Source: Planococcus sp. PAMC 21323 (lineage in GTDB: Bacteria; Bacillota; Bacilli; Bacillales_A; Planococcaceae). Taken from it: a DNA stretch of 64,000 nt. The number at the start of each line of letters is the position of its first letter. Position 1 is the stretch's first letter. The position numbers and the translations under genes were made by a program. The stretch spans positions 1,798,001 through 1,862,000 of the forward strand of contig NZ_CP009129.1 in the NCBI RefSeq assembly GCF_000785555.1, in the 5' to 3' direction. Below, piece after piece: positions 47,258-57,557 of this stretch. The notes under the pieces were generated by a model. That model had not been told where the DNA came from. It saw nothing but the letters and a program-made list of their open reading frames with translations, and ran no database searches.

Positions 47258-47300
47258 GCACAAGAAAGGAGCCTGCATTTGCAGGCTCCTTTCTTGTGCT
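47257..47300. terminator. Very strong bidirectional terminator
   Basis: A perfect 21-base-pair stem around a 2-base apex, starting at the last base of the phosphoesterase stop and followed by AT-rich sequence. It probably serves both this gene and the convergent yqkE gene. Confidence 0.85.
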
Positions 47301-47318
47301 TTATATTAATAATTCATA

Positions 47319-47528
47319 TTAGAACTTATTTCCTTTATCGCCGTGACGTTCTAATAATTCTGCAAACGACAAATTCTTTTCTCGTTCTTTACGCTCAAAT
47401 AAACGCTGCGCTTCTTTTTCTTCTTCTAGCTTTTGTTCTTCTTTGAGTAAATCTTTTTTCGTTTCTTTCAATTTCGATAGCATATCTTCTGAAAATAAAC
47501 CGGTAGATTCTTCTTTTCTTTTAGCCAC
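47319..47528 (-). CDS. yqkE: Small charged coiled-coil protein, YqkE-like (DUF3886)
   Basis: A 69-residue protein rich in Lys and Glu: LSKLKETKKDLLKEEQKLEE is a coiled-coil stretch and REKNLSFAELLERHG is the conserved C-terminal end of this family. Function unknown. GTG at 47528 follows AAGGAGAG with 6-base spacing; upstream in-frame codons overlap the thiolase gene. It follows the thiolase gene by 13 bases. Confidence 0.75.
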   Translation of the reverse strand: MAKRKEESTGLFSEDMLSKLKETKKDLLKEEQKLEEEKEAQRLFERKEREKNLSFAELLERHGDKGNKF

Positions 47529-47541
47529 GGGTGCTCTCTCC

Positions 47542-48726
47542 TTATGGACGTTTAATGATTGTTGCGATTCCTTGACCGCCACCTATACATAAAGTTGCAA
47601 GACCTGTTTTCGCATCTCGTTTCATCATTTCATGTAATAACGTTACGAAAATTCGTGTACCACTAGCACCAATCGGGTGACCAATGGCAATTGCTCCCCC
47701 GTTAACATTTAAAATATCATGGTTAAATTCTAGTTCGCGATCAACTGAAATTGATTGAGCTGCAAAGGCTTCATTAGCTTCGATCAACTCGATATCGCCA
47801 AGTGACATATCCGCTTTAGTCAACGCATTTTTCACAGCTTGTACCGGACCAATTCCCATGATAGACGGGTCCACCCCTGCTGTTCCACTAGCTACAATTG
47901 TTGCAAGTGGCGTCAGACCTAGTTCTTGTGCTTTGGCTTTTGACATTACCACAACTGCTGCCGCACCATCGTTAATGCCCGATGAATTTCCGGCTGTTAC
48001 ACTGCCTTCTTTTTTAAATGCTGGACGCAATTTTGCTAGTTTTTCTTCGTTAGAGCTACTTTTCACGTACTCATCAGTCTTAAAGATGATTGGATCGCCT
48101 TTACGCTGAGGAATTTCCACTGGCACAATTTCGTCGTCAAAACGACCTGATTCAATTGCTGCTGCTGCACGCGCTTGTGAACGTGCTGCGAATTTATCTT
48201 GTTCTTCTCTTGTAATATCATATCGATCACATAAGTTTTCTGCTGTAACGCCCATGTGATAATCGTTGAATGCACATGTTAGTCCGTCAGTAATCATGCT
48301 ATCAACTACTTTTTGATCTCCCATGCGGAAACCACTGCGGGCATTTTCCATTAAGTAAGGCGCACGACTCATGTTCTCCATTCCGCCAGCTACCACAATT
48401 TCTGCATCCCCTGCATAAATCGCTTGGTAAGCTAATTGAATCGATTTTAATCCAGAGCCACAAACCTTATTAATTGTCATAGCTGGAACAGATTCTGGAA
48501 GTCCTGCATTAATTGATGCTTGACGAGCCGGATTTTGACCAAGTCCCGCTTGAAGCACATTCCCCATAATAACTTCTGACACTTGCTCAGGTTGAATGCT
48601 CGCACGTTTTAGCGCCTCTTTAATAACGATTTCCCCAAGTTTTGTTGCTGGAACATCTTTAAGAGACCCTTGAAATGAACCTACTGCAGTTCGGACAGCG
48701 CTTACAATAACGATTTCTTGTGACAT
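47542..48726 (-). CDS. Acetyl-CoA acetyltransferase (thiolase)
   Basis: Interconverts two acetyl-CoA with acetoacetyl-CoA, or splits beta-ketoacyl-CoA. The 394-residue protein has the acylated Cys in [10 protein letters not shown] near residue 88, the [10 protein letters not shown] histidine motif and the CIGGGQG second cysteine. It is divergent from the HMG-CoA lyase gene with 81 bases between the starts. Together they suggest leucine or ketone-body breakdown, but biosynthetic (ThlA/AtoB-like) use is equally possible. Confidence 0.93.
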   Translation of the reverse strand: MSQEIVIVSAVRTAVGSFQGSLKDVPATKLGEIVIKEALKRASIQPEQVSEVIMGNVLQAGLGQNPARQASINAGLPESVPAMTINKVCGSGLKSIQLAYQAIYAGDAEIVVAGGMENMSRAPYLMENARSGFRMGDQKVVDSMITDGLTCAFNDYHMGVTAENLCDRYDITREEQDKFAARSQARAAAAIESGRFDDEIVPVEIPQRKGDPIIFKTDEYVKSSSNEEKLAKLRPAFKKEGSVTAGNSSGINDGAAAVVVMSKAKAQELGLTPLATIVASGTAGVDPSIMGIGPVQAVKNALTKADMSLGDIELIEANEAFAAQSISVDRELEFNHDILNVNGGAIAIGHPIGASGTRIFVTLLHEMMKRDAKTGLATLCIGGGQGIATIIKRP

Positions 48727-48807
48727 GAATTTTTCCCCCTTGAATGATTGTTTGCTAGTTGCTCTTTTATCCCACTCCTCTATACAATAGATAATAGGGG
48801 GGATACT

Positions 48808-49707
48808 ATGTTCAGTTTACCAAAGAATGCCACGATTATCGAGGTTGGGCCACGAGATGGTCTCCAAAATGAAGAGAAGCTTGTTGGAACAGAGGATAAA
48901 CTTCAATTTATTAGCGCTTTGCAAAATGCAGGAATCCAAGAAATGGAATTAACGTCCTTTGTTTCGCCAAAATGGGTGCCTCAAATGGCAGATTCAAAAG
49001 AAATAGTCGCCAGGGCAAAAAAACTGGGCCGACAATTTGTACTAACGCCCAATGAGCGTGGGATTAACGCCGCTCTTGAATCCGGTGCACAATCACTCGC
49101 TGTTTTCGTAGGTGTTTCTAATACATTCAATAAAAAAAATATTAATAAAACAACACAAGAAAGTATGGCAGCTTTAAAGCCACTCATTCTTGAATTGAAA
49201 AAACATCATGTTTTTGTACGCGCCTGTATTTCTACAGCGTTTTATTGTCCTTTTGAAGGAGCGATTTCTCCTGAAGCGACTATTGACCTTTGTCGTGAAT
49301 TTGTCGATTGGGGTATCGATGAATTGAGTGTGGCAGACACCATTGGAATGGCTAATCCACAAGAAAGTTATAACTTATTTAAAAAGCTCATTAAAGAATT
49401 TCCAGAAGTGTTAATGACAGCACATTTCCACGACACGCGTAAAATGGCGTTAGCTAATATTGTTTCCGCATTGCAAGCAGGCGTAACACGCTTTGATACT
49501 TCTGCAGGTGGTTTGGGTGGCTGTCCTTTCGCTCCGGGAGCAACAGGCAATGTGGCGACAGAAGACGTCATTAACATGTTACACCGTATGGATATTCAAA
49601 CAGGAATAGATCTAGACTTACTTTGTGTAGCGATTGAAAAAATAGAACCGTATGTGACAAACTCAATAACTACAGGCATGTACACATTATACAAAAATCG
49701 ATCTTAA
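48808..49707 (+). CDS. Hydroxymethylglutaryl-CoA lyase
   Basis: Cleaves HMG-CoA to acetyl-CoA and acetoacetate, the last step of leucine degradation. The TIM-barrel protein of 299 residues starts with [13 protein letters not shown] and has the lyase signature cysteine loop [15 protein letters not shown] plus the metal-site AHFHDTR. ATG at 48808 follows a run of G. The other leucine-degradation genes are not in this window. Confidence 0.92.
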   Translation: MFSLPKNATIIEVGPRDGLQNEEKLVGTEDKLQFISALQNAGIQEMELTSFVSPKWVPQMADSKEIVARAKKLGRQFVLTPNERGINAALESGAQSLAVFVGVSNTFNKKNINKTTQESMAALKPLILELKKHHVFVRACISTAFYCPFEGAISPEATIDLCREFVDWGIDELSVADTIGMANPQESYNLFKKLIKEFPEVLMTAHFHDTRKMALANIVSALQAGVTRFDTSAGGLGGCPFAPGATGNVATEDVINMLHRMDIQTGIDLDLLCVAIEKIEPYVTNSITTGMYTLYKNRS

Positions 49708-49719
49708 GGAGCTTACGCT

Positions 49720-50700
49720 ATGAAGAAAAGATTAATCTGGACTTCAGCAATTGTTTCTAGTTTTTTGACAGCATCCGCTACCATCGTAGGAATTATCGCC
49801 AGTAACCGACTCATGTATGTAAAGAAAAAAGATGATCAATTGATTTTAGAAAGAGAAATTACAGCTAAACGCTATGACGAAGCATGGTATGCAAAAGTAC
49901 CAAAAAGCGAACAGTGGATTGAATCAGATAACGGTTACCCGATTAAAGCCATTTTTTTAGAACCTCATGATACTAATCGTTACGTTATCATTTGCCATGG
50001 TGTAACTGAATCAAAAGTCAACTCATTTAGATTTGCTCGGATGTTCGAACACTTAGGATTTAACTCGGTCGTTTACGATCACAGACGACACGGCGATTCA
50101 GGTGGAAAAACAACCAGTTTTGGCCATTTTGAAAAATTGGATTTAAAAGCGGTCGTAAAAGCTCTCGAGTTACACGTAGGACCTAACTTGTTTTATGGCA
50201 TACATGGGGAATCCATGGGCGCAGCTACCACTCTTTTATACGGTGGTATGGAAGATACGGCCAATTTTTATATTTCAGATTGTGCTTATTCCGATATATC
50301 CGAACAAATTTTACATGTCATGAGAACAACGACGCCATTACGCACGACTTTAGCATTGAGACTCGCAAGTCTTTTCATGAAAATGCGTGATGGTTATTCC
50401 ATTGCTACAGTGTCACCACGAGAAACTATAAAAAATATTAAAAATCCTGTACTTTTTATACACAGCATTAACGATGATTTTGTTTTACCTAAAATGAGCG
50501 AAGAACTTTTCGCATTAAAACAAGGTCCAAAAGAGTTAAAGATGTTTTCAGAAGGTGCCCACGCACAGTCTTTTAATAAAAACCCAGAAGAATATGAAGA
50601 AACCGTTGCTGAATTTTTAATGAAGTACGGATTATTAACACCTAAAAAAGAAGCTACACCCATATCTTCTTCAGCTACTTTAGCAACATATAAAACATAA
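49720..50700 (+). CDS. yqkD: Alpha/beta hydrolase, YqkD-like, membrane anchored
   Basis: Serine hydrolase of 326 residues. An N-terminal helix (about 8-28) probably anchors it to the membrane. The nucleophile elbow is GIHGESMGAA, the oxyanion region is VIICHGVTES, the acid Asp is in HSINDDFVLP and the His is in EGAHAQS. Substrate unknown. It follows the HMG-CoA lyase gene after 12 bases (AAGGAG), so the two are probably co-transcribed. Similar to B. subtilis YqkD, also found in the nudF-fur vicinity. Confidence 0.85.
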   Translation: MKKRLIWTSAIVSSFLTASATIVGIIASNRLMYVKKKDDQLILEREITAKRYDEAWYAKVPKSEQWIESDNGYPIKAIFLEPHDTNRYVIICHGVTESKVNSFRFARMFEHLGFNSVVYDHRRHGDSGGKTTSFGHFEKLDLKAVVKALELHVGPNLFYGIHGESMGAATTLLYGGMEDTANFYISDCAYSDISEQILHVMRTTTPLRTTLALRLASLFMKMRDGYSIATVSPRETIKNIKNPVLFIHSINDDFVLPKMSEELFALKQGPKELKMFSEGAHAQSFNKNPEEYEETVAEFLMKYGLLTPKKEATPISSSATLATYKT

Positions 50701-50730
50701 GAAAAAGCACTCCGCGGAGTGCTTTTTCTT
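50699..50730. terminator. Palindromic terminator after the YqkD-like gene
   Basis: A perfect 32-base palindrome (16-base arms starting AAGAAAAAGCACTCCG). It is likely to serve this gene and the convergent gene that ends at 50729. Confidence 0.88.
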
Positions 50731-51010
50731 ATGTTTCTTTGTTTCGATTTAAAATTAATTTCATGCCTGCCTGCCCTTCTATACCAATAAATAACTCGGT
50801 GATGGGACCGCTTTTGACAATGCCTGTTACATGAAGTTCGATCGTATCCAAATTGTAATCTGTCATATCTTGCACCAATTCTTGAATCTTATCCAATGAA
50901 ATCGGAAAGGCTTTTCTAATACTTTCATTTTCTAGATGAAATTTTCCCGCCTCTTTTTCATCTTCTTCAATAACGGGCATATAGAACTTCAACTCTTCAC
51001 GTTCTGCCAT
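50729..51010 (-). CDS. Hypothetical protein of 93 residues
   Basis: Begins MAEREELKFYMPVIEEDE and ends with IELHVTGIVKSGPITELFIG and GMKLILNRNKET. A helix (SLDKIQELVQDMTDY) is followed by two or three strands. ATG at 51010 has an excellent AAAGGAGG ribosome site, so the gene is real. The helix-then-strand layout faintly recalls trypsin-co-occurring (Trypco-type) small domains, but this is a guess. Function unknown. Confidence 0.7.
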   Translation of the reverse strand: MAEREELKFYMPVIEEDEKEAGKFHLENESIRKAFPISLDKIQELVQDMTDYNLDTIELHVTGIVKSGPITELFIGIEGQAGMKLILNRNKET

Positions 51011-51102
51011 TTTGCATTCCTCCTTTAAGTTTAACGAGAACACACGGATTTACCCCTTTAATACCCGTTATCGTTAAATGTAAGTACAAATGGAGACAAA
51101 AT

Positions 51103-51130
51103 AAAAAAAGCACTCCGAAGAGTACTTTTT
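51103..51130 (-). terminator. Intrinsic terminator after yneF
   Basis: Stem AGTACTC/GAGTGCT with TTCG loop and seven T on the minus strand. Its core resembles the palindrome at 50699. Confidence 0.8.
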
Positions 51131-51371
51131 ATTTTTTAGCTTTTTTTTCTGGTTTAGTTGATGCTTTATTCATTTGAGTCATCATTTGATTGATTTTTTT
51201 CTGAGACGGTTTTTGTCCCATTTGCATCATCATGATTCGTAGCATTTCTTCATTGATTGGTGGATTATCTTGCAAATATTTCATCATATATCGACGAGCG
51301 ATATAGAATCCAAGTGCAACACCTGCGAGTAAAGCCACGATAACGATTACGATCCAGATCCATGTATCCAT
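51129..51371 (-). CDS. yneF: UPF0154 membrane protein YneF
   Basis: An 80-residue protein with one N-terminal helix (about 3-26), then the conserved [20 protein letters not shown] and [14 protein letters not shown] segments and a basic tail. Function unknown. ATG at 51371 gives the family length; the ribosome site is GGAGG-like. Follows tkt, as in B. subtilis. Confidence 0.9.
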   Translation of the reverse strand: MDTWIWIVIVIVALLAGVALGFYIARRYMMKYLQDNPPINEEMLRIMMMQMGQKPSQKKINQMMTQMNKASTKPEKKAKK

Positions 51372-51462
51372 TCTTGTTACCTCCTTCGTGTTGCGTAAAT
51401 AAGTAGTGCACCACAATGGATTATACTATAAAAAAAGAAGTATGACTATAAGTAGCAAAATA

Positions 51463-51494
51463 ATAAAAAAATGGGAGCCATAAATGCTCCCATT
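51463..51494 (-). terminator. Intrinsic terminator after tkt
   Basis: Stem AATGGGAGC/GCTCCCATT with a 7-base loop and T-run on the minus strand. Confidence 0.88.
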
Positions 51495-51501
51495 CCTCAT
51501 T

Positions 51502-53505
51502 TTACTGTTCGTTAATTAAGTTTTTCACTTTAGTTGTTACGTTTTCGACAGTAAATCCAAGCTCTTCCATAATGCGTTCGCCTGGCGCACTTGCACCAAA
51601 ACGATCGATTGCTAGAATTTCGCCTTCGTCACCTGTATAACGATCCCATCCGAATGAAGTACCCACTTCAATCGCTAGGCGTTTTTTAACAGTTTTTGGA
51701 ATAACAGATTGCTTGTATTCTTTGTCTTGTTTTTCGAAACGATCCCAAGATGGCATTGAAACAACAGAAACGTTGATGCCTTCTTCAGCCAATTGCTTTT
51801 GTGCGGCTACAGCTAAACTAACCTCAGATCCAGTCGCTAGTAATAATGCTTGTGGATTTTCAACAGGTGACACCACATAAGCACCTTTTTCAACGCCAGC
51901 TTCAGCTAGTTCACCGCTATTTTCCAAAATCGGTAAATCCTGACGTGACAAAACAAGTAAAGTTGGTGTCGTTTTAGCTGTTAACGCTAAACGCCATGCC
52001 GCTTTTGTTTCGTTAGCATCTGCAGGACGAACAACGCTCAAGTTTGGCATTGCACGAAGAGAAGCTAAATGTTCAACCGGTTCATGAGTTGGACCATCTT
52101 CTCCTACAGCTACACTGTCATGCGTGAACACATATGTTACAGGAAGGCCCATTAAAGCAGCTAAACGTATTGCTGGACGAACATAGTCACTAAAGACGAA
52201 GAACGTTCCACCAAAGACATGAAGGCCCCCGTGAAGTGCCATACCATTTAATGCAGCTCCCATTGCGAATTCACGAACACCAAACCAAATATTACGGCCT
52301 TCAGGATGTTCAGCGTCAAAGTCGCCTCCACCTTTAATGTTTGTTTTGTTAGATCCAGCAAGGTCAGCACTACCACCAAAGAATGAAGGAACCGTTTTAG
52401 CGATTGCATTAATCATGTCTCCAGATGAAGCACGCGTTGCTTGTTTCTTCCCAGCTTCGTATGTTGGGAATTCTGCATCAAAGTTTTCTGGAAGTTCACC
52501 ACGAATTGCCATTTGCAATTGCTCAGCTAGTTCTGGATGTGCTGATTCATATTGAGCGTATAATTCGTTCCACTCAGATTCAGCTTTTGCTCCCAATTCT
52601 TGAGTAGCTTGTTCAAAAGTTTCATAAACTTCCTCTGGTACGTGGAATGATTCTTCAAAAGTCCACGCGTAGTTTTGTTTTGTTAATTTCATTTCATCTT
52701 CACCAAGTGGTGCTCCGTGTGAATCAGCTTTACCAGATTTGTTTGGAGAACCATAACCAATTACTGTTTTAACTTCGATCAATGTTGGTTTGTCTGAAGA
52801 TTGTTTAGCTTGTGCAATTTTTTCAGACAAATCACCCATTTCATTGCCATCGTCTACGCGCAAGTAATTCCAGCCATATGACTCAAAACGTTTTTGAACG
52901 TTTTCGGAAAAACTTTTACCTAGTGGTCCATCTAATGAAATGTCGTTGCTATCATAAAGTACTACTAATTTATTTAATTTCAAATGACCAGCAAGAGAAA
53001 TTGCTTCTCCAGCAACACCTTCCATCAAATCACCATCTCCGCATAATGCGAATGTGTTGTGATCGACGATATTCATACCTTCTTTGTTGTATGTAGCCGC
53101 TAAATGACGTTCAGCCATTGCCATACCAACTGCCATGCCAATTCCTTGACCAAGTGGACCAGTTGTTGCTTCAACGCCTACTGTGTGACCAAATTCCGGG
53201 TGACCCGGTGTTTTTGAATCCCATTGACGGAAGTTTTTGATTTCGTCCATTTCCAAACCATAACCGCTTAAATGAAGCAAGCTATATAAAAGCATGGAAC
53301 CATGTCCTGCCGATAACACAAAACGGTCACGGTTAAACCAATCCGGATTTTTCGGGTTATGGTTCATGTGTTTCGTCCACAATGTATACGCCATTGGAGC
53401 TGCGCCCATTGGCAATCCTGGATGACCAGAATTTGCTTTTTCAATAGCATCGATGGAAAGCGTACGAATTGTTGTTACTGCAAGTTGATCTGCGTGGGTT
53501 GACAT
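51502..53505 (-). CDS. tkt: Transketolase
   Basis: Thiamine diphosphate enzyme of the non-oxidative pentose phosphate pathway. The 667-residue protein has the substrate region [12 protein letters not shown], the ThDP motif [13 protein letters not shown] (to SNDIS), and the C-terminal [12 protein letters not shown] and [18 protein letters not shown] segments. ATG at 53505 follows GAGAGG; six codons upstream lack a ribosome site. Confidence 0.97.
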   Translation of the reverse strand: MSTHADQLAVTTIRTLSIDAIEKANSGHPGLPMGAAPMAYTLWTKHMNHNPKNPDWFNRDRFVLSAGHGSMLLYSLLHLSGYGLEMDEIKNFRQWDSKTPGHPEFGHTVGVEATTGPLGQGIGMAVGMAMAERHLAATYNKEGMNIVDHNTFALCGDGDLMEGVAGEAISLAGHLKLNKLVVLYDSNDISLDGPLGKSFSENVQKRFESYGWNYLRVDDGNEMGDLSEKIAQAKQSSDKPTLIEVKTVIGYGSPNKSGKADSHGAPLGEDEMKLTKQNYAWTFEESFHVPEEVYETFEQATQELGAKAESEWNELYAQYESAHPELAEQLQMAIRGELPENFDAEFPTYEAGKKQATRASSGDMINAIAKTVPSFFGGSADLAGSNKTNIKGGGDFDAEHPEGRNIWFGVREFAMGAALNGMALHGGLHVFGGTFFVFSDYVRPAIRLAALMGLPVTYVFTHDSVAVGEDGPTHEPVEHLASLRAMPNLSVVRPADANETKAAWRLALTAKTTPTLLVLSRQDLPILENSGELAEAGVEKGAYVVSPVENPQALLLATGSEVSLAVAAQKQLAEEGINVSVVSMPSWDRFEKQDKEYKQSVIPKTVKKRLAIEVGTSFGWDRYTGDEGEILAIDRFGASAPGERIMEELGFTVENVTTKVKNLINEQ

Positions 53506-53579
53506 AGTAACATCCTCTCTCAAACAAAAATTTAATCCTATTCTAGTTTAGTCAACTATAGGAAAGAATACAATGAAAA

Positions 53580-53614
53580 AGAGAATAAGTATTTAATTCA
53601 AATACTTATTCTCT
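53580..53614 (-). terminator. Intrinsic terminator overlapping the end of ynzC
   Basis: Stem AGAGAATAAGTATTT with its complement (15 base pairs, 6-base loop), followed by TTTTC on the minus strand. The 5' arm is inside the last codons of ynzC. Confidence 0.85.
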
Positions 53615-53826
53615 CGAATATTTTTGACCTTTTCGGGTGTTACATCGTTTCCTTCAGGGTCAATCACTTTTACATTTTCAATTGTACCGCGCATCGTCTT
53701 GCGGAATGTTTGCAAATACTCTTGACGCAAAGCAGACTGTTCTTTTGCTTCTTCTTTTGATAAACCTTCTGTTTTAGACTTACGTGACAATTGATTAATG
53801 CGATTTAATTTGTCTGGTGATAACAT
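53593..53826 (-). CDS. ynzC: DUF896 protein YnzC
   Basis: A 77-residue two-helix protein, MLSPDKLNRINQLSRKSK then EGLSKEEAKEQSALRQEYLQ. In B. subtilis it is the third gene of the SOS-induced yneA-yneB-ynzC operon; its role is unknown. ATG at 53826 follows AAGGTGG. Confidence 0.92.
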   Translation of the reverse strand: MLSPDKLNRINQLSRKSKTEGLSKEEAKEQSALRQEYLQTFRKTMRGTIENVKVIDPEGNDVTPEKVKNIRENKYLN

Positions 53827-53884
53827 ACACATCCACCTTTCTTCTTTTCATATCGTACAAAAAAAGTTGGGTTTCTGCAATGGT

Positions 53885-54852
<968 letters not shown>

Positions 54853-54880
54853 CTAGATCGCCTCCTGAGAATAAGTGTTC

Positions 54881-54894
54881 GGAATGTATGTTCT
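54881..54894. promoter_or_regulatory. LexA (DinR) box 1
   Basis: GGAATGTATGTTCT fits the LexA consensus CGAAC-N4-GTTCG with mismatches in the left half. It lies 29 bases upstream of the yneA start. Confidence 0.6.
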
Positions 54895-54904
54895 CATATT
54901 AATG

Positions 54905-54918
54905 CGAACAGGTGTTTT
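54905..54918. promoter_or_regulatory. LexA (DinR) box 2
   Basis: CGAACAGGTGTTTT has a perfect left half and GTTT on the right. Middle of the divergent yneA-lexA region. Confidence 0.75.
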
Positions 54919-54934
54919 TGTCAACGATAAAATT

Positions 54935-54948
54935 CGAACCTATGTTTG
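54935..54948. promoter_or_regulatory. LexA (DinR) box 3
   Basis: CGAACCTATGTTTG differs from the palindrome CGAAC-N4-GTTCG at one position. Its right end overlaps the -35 of the lexA promoter, the expected arrangement for autorepression. Confidence 0.85.
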
Positions 54949-54974
54949 CATTTCATTGCCCGAGTTGGTATACT
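54946..54974 (+). promoter_or_regulatory. Sigma-A promoter of lexA
   Basis: TTGCAT and TATACT with a 17-base spacer, 43 bases before the lexA start. Confidence 0.7.
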
Positions 54975-55017
54975 ATTGGTAGAAATCAAGTAGAATTACT
55001 CAAATGAGGTGAAACGG

Positions 55018-55638
55018 TTGAAAAAAGTATCTAAACGTCAAGAAGACATACTGACATTCATAAAAGAAGAAGTCCGCTTAAAAGGCTATCCGCCTTCCGT
55101 ACGCGAAATTGGTGAGGCAGTTGGTCTAGCATCCAGTTCGACCGTTCACGGTCACTTAGCACGCCTTGAAAGTAAAGGCCTTATCCGCCGTGATCCTACT
55201 AAGCCAAGAGCTATAGAAGTTATTAGCACTGATGAAGCATTAATTGATAAAAGCCCAGTTTTACACGTACCTTTAATTGGTAAAGTAACCGCAGGTATGC
55301 CGATCACAGCCATTGAAAATGTAGAAGAATATTTCCCGCTCCCGCAAAGTTATGGAACAGAAGATGACCATATTTTCATGCTAGAAATTATGGGTGAAAG
55401 TATGATTGAAGCTGGAATACTAAACGGAGATTATGTAATAGTAAAACAACAGCAAACTGCAAATAACGGCGATATTGTTGTCGCAATGACCGCAGAAGAC
55501 GAAGCAACTGTTAAACGTTTCTTCCGTGAAGATAATTATTTCCGTTTGCAGCCAGAAAATTCTTCTATGGATCCAATCATTGTTGATCAAGTTTCCATAT
55601 TAGGTAAAGTCGTTGGCGTGTATCGTCAAATTCACTAA
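55018..55638 (+). CDS. lexA: SOS repressor LexA
   Basis: Self-cleaving repressor of the SOS response, 206 residues. The N-terminal winged helix holds [20 protein letters not shown] and [14 protein letters not shown]. The cleavage site is Ala-Gly in KVTAGMP, the nucleophilic Ser is in GESMIEAGI and the general-base Lys is in ATVKRFF. TTG at 55018 is the likely start, 5 bases after GAGGTGA; a GTG three codons upstream overlaps that site and would add three residues. Confidence 0.96.
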   Translation: MKKVSKRQEDILTFIKEEVRLKGYPPSVREIGEAVGLASSSTVHGHLARLESKGLIRRDPTKPRAIEVISTDEALIDKSPVLHVPLIGKVTAGMPITAIENVEEYFPLPQSYGTEDDHIFMLEIMGESMIEAGILNGDYVIVKQQQTANNGDIVVAMTAEDEATVKRFFREDNYFRLQPENSSMDPIIVDQVSILGKVVGVYRQIH

Positions 55639-55667
55639 AATAATTAAATCTTGATAAAATTTAATTA

Positions 55668-55706
55668 AACTGTAGACGACTCGCTTCCGAGTCGTCTACA
55701 GTTTTT
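55668..55706 (+). terminator. Intrinsic terminator after lexA
   Basis: A perfect 16-base stem starting AACTGTAGACGACTCG, CTTC loop, then TTTTTT. Confidence 0.92.
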
Positions 55707-55709
55707 TAG

Positions 55710-55830
55710 AAAAGACTTCTTAAAGGCTGCATCTTACAAGAGCCAGTTATCCGGGCATACATCGTTACAAGCATTCGGAACATGCCTTGCAGTCTCATAA
55801 TGCGGTAGAAGGATAGCTACTTTCAGATAA
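55710..55830. other. Unassigned GC-richer spacer
   Basis: About 120 bases between the lexA terminator and the next terminator. GGCTGCA near 55724 and TGCAGTC near 55787 can pair (one wobble), and several short words recur in inverted form (gcatac/cattcgg-type). No reading frame of useful length. It may be a decayed repeat or a structured RNA; I cannot assign it. Confidence 0.3.
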
Positions 55831-55831
55831 C

Positions 55832-55878
55832 AAAAAGAATAGAAGCTGGAATAAACTCATTCCAACTCCTATTCTTTT
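55832..55878 (-). terminator. Terminator after the methyltransferase gene
   Basis: Imperfect long stem AAAAGAATAG...TGGAAT/ATTCCA...CTATTCTTTT with a 6-base loop. Confidence 0.75.
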
Positions 55879-55931
55879 AAATTTTCTGATGCCAAATTTT
55901 CTATATTTTTATTATGTAAACAAACACTTTA

Positions 55932-56663
55932 TTACCTAAGACAACTAAACGCTAAAATCACAGGTATTCTTTTTCTTCGTTCGTATTCTTCAGCATCTTG
56001 GAAATCTTGAGGTTTCGGCATTCCTTCTCGAAGTCCAGTAATCGTAAATCCAGCTTTTGCTAAAGAAGCAAAGTAACTTTCGATTGTTCGGTGATGCTTA
56101 ACAACTATTTTATCTATCCATGGTTCATGTCGCTCGCCCTCTCTAAAATAGTCGTCTACTATCCAATTCCCTCTCCTTTCACCTGTCTTTTTGCTGTCAA
56201 AAGAAGAAGTTGTTAAAGGATGTTGAACACTAAAGACAAACTTCCCACCAGGCTTTAAGCTATTGTGAACTTTGCGGAATAAATCTTCTACCTCTGTTAA
56301 ATAATGAATTGCTAAGCGAGAAGTGACAAGATCAAATGCTGCTTGTGGAAACTCAAACGATTCCATCGTGGACTCTATAATCGTCCCTTGAAGTCCAAGT
56401 AAGTTTTGATACGCCAATCTATACATTTGTTCAGATCCCTCTACGCCGTGGTAATGCAGCGCACCTAACTCTAGTAACTCTCTTCCAAATTGTGCATCTC
56501 CACAACCTAAATCTAGTATTTGTTGGTTTTGAATACTTCCCATTAAGTCGTACATAACAGGTTTTTCAATACTATTATTCGGACTATCCACTCGATTTCT
56601 TCTTTTAAAATAATTCGACAAAAAATCTTTTTCCTCATAAACACTTGAACCTTTGAATTCCAA
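55932..56663 (-). CDS. Class I SAM-dependent methyltransferase
   Basis: A 243-residue protein with a Rossmann-type methyltransferase core: motif I ILDLGCGDAQFG near residue 49, acidic loop VEGSEQM, motif IV FDLVTSRLAIHYL and the SLKPGGKFVFSVQHP strand. The substrate is unknown. The start is TTG at 56663 after AAGGGGGAA. It has no counterpart next to lexA in B. subtilis. Confidence 0.85.
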   Translation of the reverse strand: MEFKGSSVYEEKDFLSNYFKRRNRVDSPNNSIEKPVMYDLMGSIQNQQILDLGCGDAQFGRELLELGALHYHGVEGSEQMYRLAYQNLLGLQGTIIESTMESFEFPQAAFDLVTSRLAIHYLTEVEDLFRKVHNSLKPGGKFVFSVQHPLTTSSFDSKKTGERRGNWIVDDYFREGERHEPWIDKIVVKHHRTIESYFASLAKAGFTITGLREGMPKPQDFQDAEEYERRKRIPVILAFSCLR

Positions 56664-56689
56664 CGCAATTCCCCCTTAATTTTTTTCAC

Positions 56690-56716
56690 AAAAAAAGATG
56701 TTGCTTGAGCAACACC
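56690..56716 (-). terminator. Intrinsic terminator after the 64-residue gene
   Basis: Stem TGTTGCT/AGCAACA with a short loop and seven T on the minus strand. Confidence 0.82.
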
Positions 56717-56744
56717 TTGTGCAGCTCATAATAGAAAAATACTT

Positions 56745-56939
56745 CTACAACTCGCTGACTTTTATATAATTAACTAAATTAATTGTAATACGAAAAATAT
56801 TTCCAGTTTCTTTATCTGAAACTTCGTAAGTACCATTCGACGGAATCTGACTTAATACCGATTCTTTATCCGCGGCTTGAACATGATGAGTGAATGTATT
56901 TTCTTTATCAAAATTAAACTCTACTCGAAACATCTTCAT
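56745..56939 (-). CDS. Hypothetical protein of 64 residues
   Basis: Begins MKMFRVEFNFDKENTFTHHV and ends with GNIFRITINLVNYIKVSEL; alternating hydrophobic residues suggest a small beta-sheet domain. The AAAGGAGG ribosome site and its own terminator support a real gene. Family not recognised. Confidence 0.7.
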   Translation of the reverse strand: MKMFRVEFNFDKENTFTHHVQAADKESVLSQIPSNGTYEVSDKETGNIFRITINLVNYIKVSEL

Positions 56940-57007
56940 GTAATGGCCTCCTTTAATCTATTTGCGTTACATCTTTTCTTTTGAATTAGTTTAACATAGT
57001 TAAGATT

Positions 57008-57451
57008 TTATTGTTTAGAGAATTCTTTAAGAATAATTACTTTAAGAGCTAACATCTCTTCTTCATTTAAATCTTCTTCTAGTTTTTGGATAATCTGTTC
57101 TGGAGACATTGTTCCATCCTCCACTTTAGACTTCATATTTACTAAATTTTTAATTCCTACTTTTTTCACTAATGTTTGAGCAGCATCTTCAGTTGTTTCA
57201 AAAGCTAGACTGCTACTTGCATCATTATGCTTTTGATTTTCTGACGTTTGAGCTGCTTCTATATAGTTAATCGTTTGCGGATCGTTTTCTACATATTCTA
57301 ATACTTTGTCCATCTGATCACTGTTTTTCAGTTTTTCAGTAGTTTCTAAAACTAAACGTTCTGCTGACAGATCGGGTCCGATGACATACACACCTATACC
57401 AGCAAATGAAAAAAATATTAAAAAAACAATGATTGTCATTAAAAAGCGCAT
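57008..57451 (-). CDS. Hypothetical membrane-anchored protein
   Basis: A 147-residue protein with one N-terminal helix (about 3-25) and an outside region rich in Glu, Lys and Ser (EKLKNSDQMDKVLEYVENDP, then EEDLNEEEMLALKVIILKEF), mostly helical. ATG at 57451 follows GGGGAGG. Function unknown; no counterpart recognised at this position in B. subtilis. Confidence 0.72.
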   Translation of the reverse strand: MRFLMTIIVFLIFFSFAGIGVYVIGPDLSAERLVLETTEKLKNSDQMDKVLEYVENDPQTINYIEAAQTSENQKHNDASSSLAFETTEDAAQTLVKKVGIKNLVNMKSKVEDGTMSPEQIIQKLEEDLNEEEMLALKVIILKEFSKQ

Positions 57452-57513
57452 CGTCAACCTCCCCTTTTCTCTATTATTATAACAGTATAGACATTAAAGT
57501 GTATAAACTTTCC

Positions 57514-57554
57514 AAAAAAGTCTCGAATTCCATTAAAAAGGAATCCGAGACTTT
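57514..57554 (-). terminator. Intrinsic terminator after the 69-residue gene
   Basis: Stem AAAGTCTCGaATTCC with GGAATcCGAGACTTT and downstream T on the minus strand. Confidence 0.85.
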
Positions 57555-57557
57555 CGG

